Of a stretch of 13,168 bases of DNA, positions 6,650 to 13,081 are shown in pieces. Every line of letters starts with the position of its first letter. Within the stretch, counting starts at the first letter, position 1. The stretch comes from an uncultured Succinivibrionaceae bacterium (GTDB lineage Bacteria > Pseudomonadota > Gammaproteobacteria > Enterobacterales > Succinivibrionaceae). The position numbers were made by a program, and so were the translations under genes. The notes below the pieces were generated by a model. The model was not told where the DNA came from. It worked only from the letters and a program-made list of their open reading frames with translations, and did not search any database. The stretch spans positions 1 through 13,168 of the forward strand of contig UQCV01000064.1 in the NCBI GenBank assembly GCA_900539665.1, read 5' to 3'.

Positions 6650-7192
6650 TTTTTTGCTGTATTAGCTGAATTAAAGGAGGTGTCGTGCTGTTTATATTCT
6701 CGTTAAAAAATATATGAAGACGCCTGTATCAAGATAGCATTAAGCTTTAGCCTCTAATTAAAAACTAGCGCCGATAAAACCAGACTTTAGGGCATGGCTA
6801 ATAGCTAATAAAAGGGGCTTAATACGACCTAAAAAATTGATGACGTGATTTTACCATGTTTGCCGGAGTTTTTCTTTAATTGCGTGATTTGTAGCGGTGG
6901 TAAAATACAATTGATTTTAAATATAGTATAAATTTAGGGCTAAAACGTGGCTCTGAGACCGTAAATTTGTCAAAGGTTACAATCCTTTTAGGGAATTTGT
7001 CGGATTCATGGGGGTTGATAAATTTTTGTGCCGGTAACGATGGTACAATAATTGCAATGTTTGAAGGGCCGGGCTTTAACGACAAATTTGCCTTAAAGTA
7101 CGTTGAATATTAGTAAAACTAGAGGAAATTTTAAGCCAAATAACGCAGGCGCGTAGAAATCAGCTAGGCCTAAACGAGCTTTGGGACCCGCT

Positions 7193-7225
7193 AAAAGTCA
7201 TAAAAAAGTCATAAAAACGTCAATT
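7193..7225. repeat. Tandem 11-bp repeat upstream of motY
   Basis: Two perfect head-to-tail copies of AAAAGTCATAA (7193-7203 and 7204-7214), then a partial third, AAACGTCA (7215-7222). The 11-bp period is close to one helical turn, so the copies present the same DNA face. It starts about 170 bp upstream of the motY ATG. A regulator-binding site is plausible, but the tract is A-rich and short. Confidence 0.5.
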
Positions 7226-7247
7226 TTCTTGAAGTTTTATGGCTAAG

Positions 7248-7317
7248 TGGCAAATCTTCGGCGCCTTTATTGGTTTAGATTTTACTAATTTTACTCACGA
7301 ATTTGGCTGGTCGGTAA
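7248..7317 (+). promoter_or_regulatory. Weak flagellar-type promoter candidates for motY
   Basis: TGGCAAATCTTCGGC (7248-7262) keeps the sigma54 GG-N10-GC spacing and the TGGCA core but lacks the TT before GC. Separately, GTCGGTAA (7310-7317) matches 6 of 8 bases of the sigma28 (FliA) -10 GCCGATAA and would start transcription about 40 nt before motY, but no -35 is seen at the right distance. Both are weak; motY is sigma28-dependent in Vibrio. Confidence 0.2.
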
Positions 7318-7364
7318 TGGCGAGACCTCGGTTGGGCTAGGCTTTATATTTAAAGGTGTGCGTT

Positions 7365-8255
7365 ATGAATAATTTATACTGGTGCGGATTTATCTTGAGC
7401 CTAGGTACTTTGCCTATCGGAGCAACAAACGCTGCTGACTTTATGTCGGAGCCTGGGCAGACGCTGTGGCTCTTATCGACAAGCAAAACAGCTTGTAGCA
7501 TGAGTCAAGAAATTGATAATTGGGGTGAAGTTGAGTTTTTTATGCGTTCAGCGCGCGAACCAAAACTCGAAGTCTTGTTAAAGCCTAATTTAAAATTTTC
7601 AGCTAAAACTCCTGTTTTTGCCCGCACTACTGCGCCTAAGTGGCGCCCGGGTAAAGCTGATCAGAACTTAGGTAGCATTACCGGATACAAGCTATTTGAT
7701 GGCTATATTACCGGCCATAAGGCTTGGGCTTTAGTTCAAGGTTTACAAAAGGGGCAAGCTGTATCTTTTACCTACCGAGATGAGCTACATTACGGCAATG
7801 AATATGTACGTGCGGTGGTAAGTCCGTTTGGTTTTGATCCTGTGTACAAAGACTTTATGCTGTGTTCGTCTGATTTGTTGCCATTTAGCTTTGAAGATAT
7901 TCGCTACGCCGTGATTCATTTTGTTGGGAAGAGCAATAATCTTTCAGATTACTCCTATGAACGCTTACGTCGCATTGCCGACTTTTTAAGTGCGGACCCA
8001 AATTTTGCGGAAGTGGTAATTTCCGCACATACAGACTCTTATGGGGAAGCTGAAGAAAACAAAAAAATCACTACTGACCAAGCAAATGTGGTGAAAAAGT
8101 TCTTTGTGGAAAAAGGGGTGCCGAGCAACAAGATTATTGTGCGTGCTTTTGGGGAAGAACACCAAGCTGTTTCTAATGAATTTGAACATCAATTGCCGGT
8201 TAATAGAAGAGTGGTGATCGAAGTTAATAGTGAAGCACGCTATAGTGAAAAGTAA
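7365..8255 (+). CDS. motY: MotY-like flagellar motor T-ring protein (OmpA C-terminal domain)
   Basis: 296 residues, like Vibrio MotY (293). Residues 1-23 are a signal peptide ending ATNA, with cleavage before ADF. The N-terminal half carries MotY-specific blocks: PKWRPGKAD (91-99), FDGYITGHKAWALV (111-124), and CSSDLLPFSFEDI (167-179), close to the Vibrio form CIANLLPYSFEDI. Cys44 and Cys167 match the pair that forms the MotY disulfide. Residues about 195-288 are an OmpA-type peptidoglycan-binding domain with AHTDSYG (221-227) and NRRVVIEV (280-287), which hold the Asp and Arg that bind diaminopimelate. In Vibrio, MotY with MotX forms the periplasmic T ring that anchors PomA/PomB stators of the sodium motor. 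ATG at 7365 is chosen over an in-frame GTG at 7356 because AAAGG lies 8 nt upstream. motX and stator genes are not in view. Confidence 0.9.
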   Translation: MNNLYWCGFILSLGTLPIGATNAADFMSEPGQTLWLLSTSKTACSMSQEIDNWGEVEFFMRSAREPKLEVLLKPNLKFSAKTPVFARTTAPKWRPGKADQNLGSITGYKLFDGYITGHKAWALVQGLQKGQAVSFTYRDELHYGNEYVRAVVSPFGFDPVYKDFMLCSSDLLPFSFEDIRYAVIHFVGKSNNLSDYSYERLRRIADFLSADPNFAEVVISAHTDSYGEAEENKKITTDQANVVKKFFVEKGVPSNKIIVRAFGEEHQAVSNEFEHQLPVNRRVVIEVNSEARYSEK

Positions 8256-8375
8256 GCGCATCTGAACGCAGAGGCAAAGAGTTTGGTGTGGTTTGGGAGC
8301 CATAACAAAACTTAAGCCATAATCAAATCTAGCATCTGGTAATTTGGGTAAAAGTGGCCTCAAAGAAGGTAGTAA

Positions 8376-8414
8376 AAAAGAAGGTATAGCATTTTAGTGG
8401 CTATGCCTTCTTTT
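8376..8414. terminator. Bidirectional terminator between motY and lemA
   Basis: A 15-bp stem with one G-U pair (AAAAGAAGGTATAGC 8376-8390 with GCTATGCCTTCTTTT 8400-8414) and a 9-nt loop. T-rich tails follow on both strands: TTTTGGTTTTG on + and TTTTTTACTACC read leftward. It lies between two convergent genes and serves both. The 120 bp between the motY stop and this stem hold nothing else recognisable. Confidence 0.85.
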
Positions 8415-8459
8415 GGTTTTGTGGCTTTTGTTTTTTAATATTAAGCTCGAAGTTATTTA

Positions 8460-9056
8460 TTAAAACTCAACCTTTGGCGCTTTAGTGATTTCAGCTTGAT
8501 CTTCAAACTGAAGTAAGCTTGCATCTTTTGTAAAGCCACGAGCACTAGCAACAATGGAATTTGGGAAAGACTTTCTATAGATGTTAAAGTCGGTTACGCA
8601 ATCATTGTATGCCTGACGGGCAAAGCTAATCTTATTTTCAGTAGAAGTTAATTCTTCCTGCATTCTAGAGATGTTTTCATTAGCTTTAAGGTCTGGGTAA
8701 GACTCAATTTGAATTGAAAGGCTCTTAAGAGCTGAGTTTAAGTTAGCGTTAGCCTGCTGCATGGCAACTGCAGAAGCTTCATCGCCGATGTTAGATTTAA
8801 AAGCTTGTAAGGCCGCTAAGGCGCTATTACGAGCTGTGGCAACTTGAATAAGGGTTTCGCTTTCGTGTTTTAAATAAGCTTTAACGGTGTTTACGAGGTT
8901 AGGAATTAAATCGTAACGGCGTTTAAGCTGAACGTCAATCTGGGCAAAGGCGTTTTTATATTCTTCCTGTAAACGCACCAAGTGATTATTAGTGGAAAAG
9001 TACCAGTAAATTAGCCCAAGTACAATAGCGGTAAGCACGAGAATAAAAAGTGTCAT
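8460..9056 (-). CDS. lemA: LemA family membrane-anchored coiled-coil protein
   Basis: 198 residues, typical of the family. Residues 2-20 (TLFILVLTAIVLGLIYWYF) are a single N-terminal membrane anchor. The characteristic LemA stretch follows: QIDVQLKRRYDLIPNLVNTV (39-58), then YLKHESETL and the ATARNSA segment, a long helical hairpin, and the conserved NxxRKSFPNS-type motif (YRKSFPNSIVASARGF). The family's biochemical role is not settled; it often sits beside TPM-domain or HtpX-protease genes. Here no such partner is adjacent, and the gene stands alone between a shared terminator and a 490-bp gap. ATG at 9056 has only a weak GGGAT upstream. Confidence 0.93.
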   Translation of the reverse strand: MTLFILVLTAIVLGLIYWYFSTNNHLVRLQEEYKNAFAQIDVQLKRRYDLIPNLVNTVKAYLKHESETLIQVATARNSALAALQAFKSNIGDEASAVAMQQANANLNSALKSLSIQIESYPDLKANENISRMQEELTSTENKISFARQAYNDCVTDFNIYRKSFPNSIVASARGFTKDASLLQFEDQAEITKAPKVEF

Positions 9057-9549
9057 TTTGTGTATCCCATGTGAAGTTATAAATTTAGACTTAGCTTTAA
9101 GAACGCAATTTATACAACTGATGCACCTGTTACAGCGACAGCGTATATAGCTACAACAATCACAGTTGATACCACTATATTACAGTAAATACTCAACTAC
9201 ACAAGTATGTTTTACCATATGGGATTATATTGTGGTGTGCTGTGCCAATTAGGCTGTGTTTTACTAGTAATATGACGCCTTAAGCTTAAGTTTGTATCCT
9301 TGTAAAATTGTAACAAAATCGCACACCCCACGCAGTAATTATTGAAAATTTTGCTTTACTTGGTGAGTTAAGGCAAATTTTGGGCATAGATGTGGTCATG
9401 CAATAACCAATTGAGTAAATAGATTTAAATTGCAGCGCCGATTTAGGATCCGAATTTAGGTTTCAACTTATAACGCCAAAGCCCAAACTTGGACCTAAAA
9501 CCGAGATTGTCTAAAACCATTGCTCCTAACACTATGGTTTAAATAAGCA
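9057..9549. other. Non-coding gap between lemA and the GH84 gene
   Basis: 493 bp without a supportable gene. It contains the upstream region of leftward lemA and the 3' end of the leftward GH84 transcript. Read leftward, TTGTGT and TAATAT with a 16-bp spacer (about 9179-9206) is a marginal lemA promoter candidate. A 12-bp palindrome CTTAAGCTTAAG (9279-9290) and a repeated ATTTAGG near 9438 and 9453 are seen, with no clear role. Confidence 0.5.
9513..9540 (-). terminator. Weak terminator candidate after the GH84 gene
   Basis: Inverted repeat AAACCAT (9514-9520) and ATGGTTT (9534-9540), with a 13-nt loop, 10 bp past the GH84 stop. Read leftward the stem runs into TTTTAGACA. The 7-bp AT-rich stem and short T-run make this marginal. 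Confidence 0.3.
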
Positions 9550-10779
9550 TTAACCAGTTAAACAAGCAGGGTCGAATTCATACTTGCCGTTGATAAAATC
9601 AATAAGCTCTTGGGTCGCTTGGCAATATGGGATTGTTTTAAGTTTTGTTAAGATTTGCTCTTTAGTGTCATCGGGCCAAGTTTCTAAAGGATGAGTCAAA
9701 ACTTCTTGATATGAAATGGTGACCAAATCGAGGAGCTCTTGGTTAAAGGCAAAAAAATTACTTGCATTAAAATCTGCTTTTAAAGCTTCTGTGGTAGTTG
9801 AGGCTAGAGAGCTTGAACTTACTTCTTTATTGAGCGGGATTAAGCTTTGGTGAAAAGAAGCTAAAGGAATTTGGCTTAAAAGAGCTTCTTTCATCGGATT
9901 AAGGGCAACTCCTGCAGTGTGAGTTGGCAAAAATTCACGTGGAGCAAAAGGTGAAAGGTATAGTGAGCTTGAGGCTAAACGTCCATCATTTACGGGGTAA
10001 TTGTCCCAAATAAAAGGTTTGCGGCCTAATAACTCTTGGGTTTTTATGAGATGGTCTAAAGGATATTCAGGGCTTATTACTTTAGGACCGGTCCAAAAGA
10101 CGTCTAAGCTGTTTGGATCGGAGAAACCTTGGAGGAATTGGGTGTAATAGTTTTTGGGCATGGCCCCAAAAACTTTGCTCAAAATTGGATCTGGAGTATA
10201 GAAAGTTGGGCAAGTTATAAGCTTGATATTTCGGCTTTGGCAGATATTGGCGGCTTCTTGCAATAAGACATTTTGTCTTTGTGCAATAGAGTGAGAGTCG
10301 ATTTTAATATCATCAAAAAGTAGCGCTAAAATACCTGGGTGGCTCGCTTCTAAAATGATAGTTAATTGTTTTTTAAAAAGAGGAATTTCATCAGCAAAAG
10401 ATGTGGTGGCGCCAAGTGGGGAAAAGCCTATCCCGGTCGTAATGCCGGCCTCATGGCAACTTTTATGAAAACGCGTTAAAAAATCTAAATAAGCCTGCGG
10501 ATAAGGTTCGCGCCACAGGCGTCTTAAATGGGCATCGTTTTTGGGAGCGTATATATAAAAGGAAAAGTTATGCGCTTTTAACCAAGCGGGATAACGTAAT
10601 CTAACCTCTTCTGGCCATGGGGTCCCAAAAAAGCCTTCAATGATCCCGGTTGGTAATTTTTGTTTAGTGGCATGAGAAGAAAATGAGGTTTGGTCACGTT
10701 GTTCTGGTATTAAATTATTGGGCTTTGGGGAAAATCTTGCGTTAGTTAAAGACGCTTGAAGTTTATGGTTAGTAATCAT
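9550..10779 (-). CDS. Family GH84 beta-N-acetylglucosaminidase (O-GlcNAcase-like)
   Basis: Retaining glycosidase predicted to release terminal beta-linked N-acetylglucosamine by substrate-assisted catalysis. The catalytic TIM-barrel signatures match human and bacterial O-GlcNAcases: GIIEGFFGTPW (45-55), YIYAPKND (75-82), LLFDDIKID (153-161) with the catalytic pair Asp156-Asp157, CPTFY (190-194), VFWTGPKVIS (227-236), WDNYPVND (258-265) with substrate-binding Asn260 and Asp265, and NP (294-295). Residues 311-409 are a helical tail. At 409 residues it is a lone catalytic domain, without the CBM or cohesin/FIVAR modules of secreted clostridial forms. The N-terminus (1-43) is polar and shows no signal peptide or membrane segment, so it is probably cytoplasmic. 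ATG at 10779 has AGGA 10 nt upstream. The natural substrate cannot be told from sequence: cell-wall or host-derived GlcNAc, or modified protein. Confidence 0.9.
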   Translation of the reverse strand: MITNHKLQASLTNARFSPKPNNLIPEQRDQTSFSSHATKQKLPTGIIEGFFGTPWPEEVRLRYPAWLKAHNFSFYIYAPKNDAHLRRLWREPYPQAYLDFLTRFHKSCHEAGITTGIGFSPLGATTSFADEIPLFKKQLTIILEASHPGILALLFDDIKIDSHSIAQRQNVLLQEAANICQSRNIKLITCPTFYTPDPILSKVFGAMPKNYYTQFLQGFSDPNSLDVFWTGPKVISPEYPLDHLIKTQELLGRKPFIWDNYPVNDGRLASSSLYLSPFAPREFLPTHTAGVALNPMKEALLSQIPLASFHQSLIPLNKEVSSSSLASTTTEALKADFNASNFFAFNQELLDLVTISYQEVLTHPLETWPDDTKEQILTKLKTIPYCQATQELIDFINGKYEFDPACLTG

Positions 10780-10834
10780 GAATATATAGTCCTATTCTTT
10801 ATTCTTGGCCAAGGCTTAGAGTTACTTTGAGAGT

Positions 10835-10869
10835 TTTGATTCTTTGATTCTTTGATTCTTTGATTCTTT
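10835..10869. repeat. Octanucleotide tandem repeat TTTGATTC x4
   Basis: Four perfect head-to-tail copies of the 8-bp unit TTTGATTC (10835-10866) plus TTT. The tract begins 56 bp upstream of the GH84 start codon, in the untranslated upstream region: an in-frame TAG follows the tract before the ATG. Such tracts can change copy number by slipped-strand mispairing and so alter promoter spacing or leader length; that role is inferred. Confidence 0.85.
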
Positions 10870-11233
10870 TAAAGTTCTGGCATGTTTTATTTGGTAGCAA
10901 AAACCACCTAGTAGCTTAAAGCCATTTAGTAGTTCTTTGGAATTGCATTACTAGTTAATTATTTGTTTTTTGCCTTTCTAAGTATATTTTAGGTGGTTTA
11001 ACCGAGATTTGCTGTGTCATTAAGTTAAGTTTTAGGTAATTGGTGAAGAAAGAATCAAGCGTTTAGCCGTTTTTCAATTATTGGGACTATTGTTTTAGCC
11101 ATTATTTGTTTAATCATTGTTTGTTTCAGCACTTGGAACGCTGTAATTGGTAGGCAAATTTTTATCCACGGCGAGCGAGAAGCACCAAGGTAAAGGGCTA
11201 ATTTGGACGATATGTTGCGTTTTTGCGTGGTTT
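10870..11233. other. Non-coding gap between the GH84 gene and tig control region
   Basis: About 360 bp of AT-rich sequence with no supportable gene. It contains an imperfect 18-bp direct repeat starting CCAccTAGTAG / CCAttTAGTAG (10904-10921 and 10922-10939), a T-rich stretch around 11080-11130, and one near-match to a DnaA box (11162-11170). The GH84 promoter must lie at its left end, but no hexamer pair stands out. Confidence 0.5.
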
Positions 11234-11275
11234 AACACACTTTTAAGGGCGCTTAGCGGTGGCTAAATGTGTGTT
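11234..11275. promoter_or_regulatory. 12-bp inverted repeat upstream of the tig promoter
   Basis: Arms AACACACTTTTA (11234-11245) and TAAATGTGTGTT (11264-11275) are complementary at 11 of 12 positions, with an 18-bp spacer that itself contains CGCTTAGCG. The right arm ends 5 bp before the tig -35. Arm centres are 30 bp apart, near three helical turns. This fits a binding site for a dimeric regulator; its identity is unknown. Confidence 0.45.
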
Positions 11276-11280
11276 TTATA

Positions 11281-11309
11281 TTTACATGAGGCCACATGGG
11301 CTTTATAAT
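11281..11309 (+). promoter_or_regulatory. Strong sigma70 promoter for tig
   Basis: TTTACA (11281-11286, 5 of 6 to consensus), a 17-bp spacer and a perfect TATAAT (11304-11309). Predicted start is near 11316, leaving a leader of about 233 nt before tig. It is the best promoter match in the window, as expected for an abundant chaperone. Confidence 0.75.
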
Positions 11310-11315
11310 ACACTG

Positions 11316-11548
11316 TCTTTTTAGCGTGGGGATCCCACTGTTTTTTAATTTATAGTTACCCGCGGTGACATGCTTTAGCTAGCATGCGGTGTTTAAGCTA
11401 AGTTTTAGTTAAACATTTAGCAAGTTTTAAGTATAAGCATGGGGCGCAGGTAAATTACGTTAGTTCCATAGAGCAGGGGAACCGGCCGATGGAATATGGA
11501 CATGAAACGACTGTCACGGGCAGTGGTTTCGTTTATTGAGGTGAAATA
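11316..11548 (+). promoter_or_regulatory. Long structured 5' leader of tig
   Basis: Several hairpins are visible. GTGGG-GAT-CCCAC (11326-11338) followed by GTTTTTT resembles a short early terminator or attenuator 10 nt after the predicted start. CATGCT-TTAGCT-AGCATG spans 11369-11386. TTCCAT/ATGGAA (11464-11494) encloses a GC-rich loop. A stem GAAAC.ACTG / CAGT.GTTTC (11504-11530) with one G-G mismatch ends 7 nt before the Shine-Dalgarno GAGG (11538-11541), itself 7 nt before the ATG. No known riboswitch class is recognised. Confidence 0.45.
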
Positions 11549-12820
11549 ATGCAGGTTTCAATTGAAGCTTCTGAAGGTTTAAATCGTCAAATCAAAGTTG
11601 TAGTTCCAGCTGAAGACTATAAAAAGGCTGAACAGGCTCAGGTACGTAATGTTTCTAAGAACAAGCGTTTCCCAGGTTTCCGTCCTGGTCATGTGCCACA
11701 AAACGTAGTAATGCAGAGCTATGGTGATGTTATTCATTCAGAAACCATTAACAGCATGATCAATGCAACTATGTTTGCAGCTGTACATCAGGCCGGCATT
11801 AACAACATGACCAACACTTATCCAGAAATCAGCAAGATTGAAGATAATGGTTCTGCTCAGGATTTCTCTTACGTTTTTTCTATCGAAGTTAAGCCTGAAA
11901 TCAACGTTTCTGACGATCTTAAGGACGTTAAGGTTACTAAGACTGTAGCTGAAATCGAAGAAGCTGACGTAGATCGTATGATCGAAACACTTCGTAAGCA
12001 GCAGGGTAAGTGGATTGAAGTTGCTCAGGCTGAAGCTCAGCAGGGTAACCGTTGCGATATAGCTTTCGAAGGCTTTATCGATGGGGAAGCTATGGAACAC
12101 GGCAAGGCTGACAACTACTCTGTAGTAATTGGCGACAAGAACATGGTTCCTGGTTTTGAAGATCAGCTCGTTGGTCACAAGGCAGGCGACGAATTCGAAA
12201 TCAACGTAACCTTCCCAGAAACTTACTTAACTAAGGAAATCGCTGGTAAGAACGCTGTATTCAAGACTAAGGTAAACAAGGTTTTCGAATTACAGCTTCC
12301 TGAAGTTAACGATGATTTTGTTAAGCTCTTCGGTATGAATTCAGATCTCGCTTCATTCCGTGATGCAGTTCGTAAGAACATGGTTTCTAACCTCGAAAAC
12401 AACCTCGAAGCAATCAACTCTCAGGCTGCTATCGAAGCTCTCGTAGCTACCTACGGTAACGTAGAACTTCCATCTCGCATGGTTAAGCAGACTGTTGAAG
12501 CTATCCAGAAGCAGAACAAGAACGTGCTTAAGGAAAAGGCTGAAGAATTAGCTAACCTCGATGTGAAGAAGTCACTCGTATTCGAAGCTGTAGTTGAAAA
12601 GTTCAAGATCAAGCTCGATCCAGCTCAGGTTGATGCTTACATTGAAAGACTTGCAAGCGCTTACGAAGATTCTAAGGAATACGTAGAAGCTGTGAAGAAA
12701 GATCAGAGAGCTTACAACAACATCATTAACAGATGCTTCTTCGTTCAGGTTGCTAACTTCGTATTTAGCAAGGCTGAAGTTGAAGAAAAGAAGCAGGGCT
12801 TCTACGACGTAGTTAAGTAA
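11549..12820 (+). CDS. tig: Trigger factor (ribosome-associated chaperone and peptidyl-prolyl isomerase)
   Basis: 423 residues; E. coli Tig has 432. Binds at the ribosomal exit tunnel and shields nascent chains. The N-terminal ribosome-binding domain (1 to about 115) contains the signature FPGFRPGHVP (41-50), the loop that docks on ribosomal protein L23. The FKBP-type isomerase domain lies at about 150-235 (RCDIAFEGFIDGE, MVPGFEDQLVGHKAGDEFEINVTFPETY). The rest is the helical C-terminal substrate cradle. ATG at 11549 has GAGG 7 nt upstream. Codon use is strongly biased (Lys mostly AAG, Gln mostly CAG, Glu GAA), as for a highly expressed gene. It has its own near-consensus promoter, a long leader and a terminator, so it appears monocistronic; clpP-clpX commonly follow tig, and the window ends before that gene would begin. 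Confidence 0.97.
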   Translation: MQVSIEASEGLNRQIKVVVPAEDYKKAEQAQVRNVSKNKRFPGFRPGHVPQNVVMQSYGDVIHSETINSMINATMFAAVHQAGINNMTNTYPEISKIEDNGSAQDFSYVFSIEVKPEINVSDDLKDVKVTKTVAEIEEADVDRMIETLRKQQGKWIEVAQAEAQQGNRCDIAFEGFIDGEAMEHGKADNYSVVIGDKNMVPGFEDQLVGHKAGDEFEINVTFPETYLTKEIAGKNAVFKTKVNKVFELQLPEVNDDFVKLFGMNSDLASFRDAVRKNMVSNLENNLEAINSQAAIEALVATYGNVELPSRMVKQTVEAIQKQNKNVLKEKAEELANLDVKKSLVFEAVVEKFKIKLDPAQVDAYIERLASAYEDSKEYVEAVKKDQRAYNNIINRCFFVQVANFVFSKAEVEEKKQGFYDVVK

Positions 12821-12844
12821 TAGCTTACTTACGTAAAGTAATAA

Positions 12845-12874
12845 AGGAATCGTTATCCATGGATAACGATTCCT
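12845..12874. repeat. 30-bp perfect palindrome after tig
   Basis: AGGAATCGTTATCCA (12845-12859) is followed immediately by its exact reverse complement (12860-12874), with CCATGG at the centre. As RNA it would fold into a 13-bp stem with a tight 4-nt loop. It starts 24 bp after the tig stop and 2 bp before the true terminator stem, and has no T-tract of its own on +. Possible roles are mRNA 3'-end protection or a protein-binding site. Confidence 0.85.
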
Positions 12875-12876
12875 AT

Positions 12877-12901
12877 AAGGGCTACTTCGGTGGCCCTTTT
12901 T
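12877..12901 (+). terminator. Intrinsic terminator of tig with UUCG tetraloop
   Basis: Stem AAGGGCTAC (12877-12885) pairs with GTGGCCCTT (12890-12898), with one G-U pair, closed by a C(UUCG)G tetraloop, an exceptionally stable loop. It runs straight into TTTTT (12897-12901). Confidence 0.92.
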
Positions 12902-13053
12902 AGTCAAAGCATCCTATTGATAGACAAAAAGTTTTGTTTATGTACGGTGTCTTCAGGGATATTGCTGTATAAATGTTATAAATTGCGACGTAAAACCCAC
13001 ACGCTTGCATGTGGATGAAAGTCACTTTTTGTAAAAGACTATATCTTTATTAC

Positions 13054-13081
13054 TTAATGTTAGCTTGGAATAATATATAAT
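13054..13081 (+). promoter_or_regulatory. Candidate promoter for a gene beyond the window
   Basis: A perfect -10 TATAAT (13076-13081) with a weak -35 TTAATG (13054-13059) at 16 bp. Downstream, AGGAAG/CTTCCT (13091-13112) and TGTC-GTAA-GACA (about 13113-13124, with a GNRA-type loop) could form small hairpins in the leader. The rest of 12902-13168 contains no gene; an inverted repeat CCACA/TGTGG (12997-13014) is also seen. By synteny the next gene is expected to be clpP. Confidence 0.35.

Larger units (their letters stand above)
6650..7364. other. Non-coding gap between divergent rnt and motY
   Basis: 715 bp with no supportable gene. It should hold the promoters of rnt (leftward) and motY (rightward). 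Weak signals on +: an extended -10-like TGGTACAAT (7041-7049), a tandem 11-bp repeat (7193-7225) and flagellar-type promoter candidates (7248-7317). No convincing -35/-10 pair was found for rnt. A 7-bp tandem GCTAATA doublet occurs near 6796. Two short frames inside it were rejected. Confidence 0.6.

Noticed and set aside
6675..6717. Strong Shine-Dalgarno AGGAGG followed by GTG and a 10-codon frame on +
   Set aside because: Spacing is short (4 nt), the peptide is tiny and it is antisense to the rnt leader; nothing else supports it.
6770..6777. Exact FliA -10 GCCGATAA
   Set aside because: No -35 at 11 bp, and it is about 590 bp from motY; one exact 8-mer in a 13-kb window is not surprising.
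6876..7085. 69-codon frame on - in the rnt-motY gap
   Set aside because: TTG start, no Shine-Dalgarno, no recognisable domain; treated as chance in AT-rich non-coding DNA.
7057..7113. 18-codon frame on + starting MFEGPGF, just after an extended -10-like motif
   Set aside because: No ribosome binding site and too short to separate from chance.
9279..9290. Palindrome CTTAAGCTTAAG
   Set aside because: Short AT-rich dyad with no T-tract, no promoter overlap and no second copy; likely chance.
11162..11170. DnaA box-like TTATCCACG
   Set aside because: Single near-match with no cluster, AT-rich unwinding element or dnaA/dnaN nearby; no origin claimed.
11738..12178. 146-codon open frame on - inside tig
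   Set aside because: Antisense shadow of a conserved gene with strong codon bias; no domain features.
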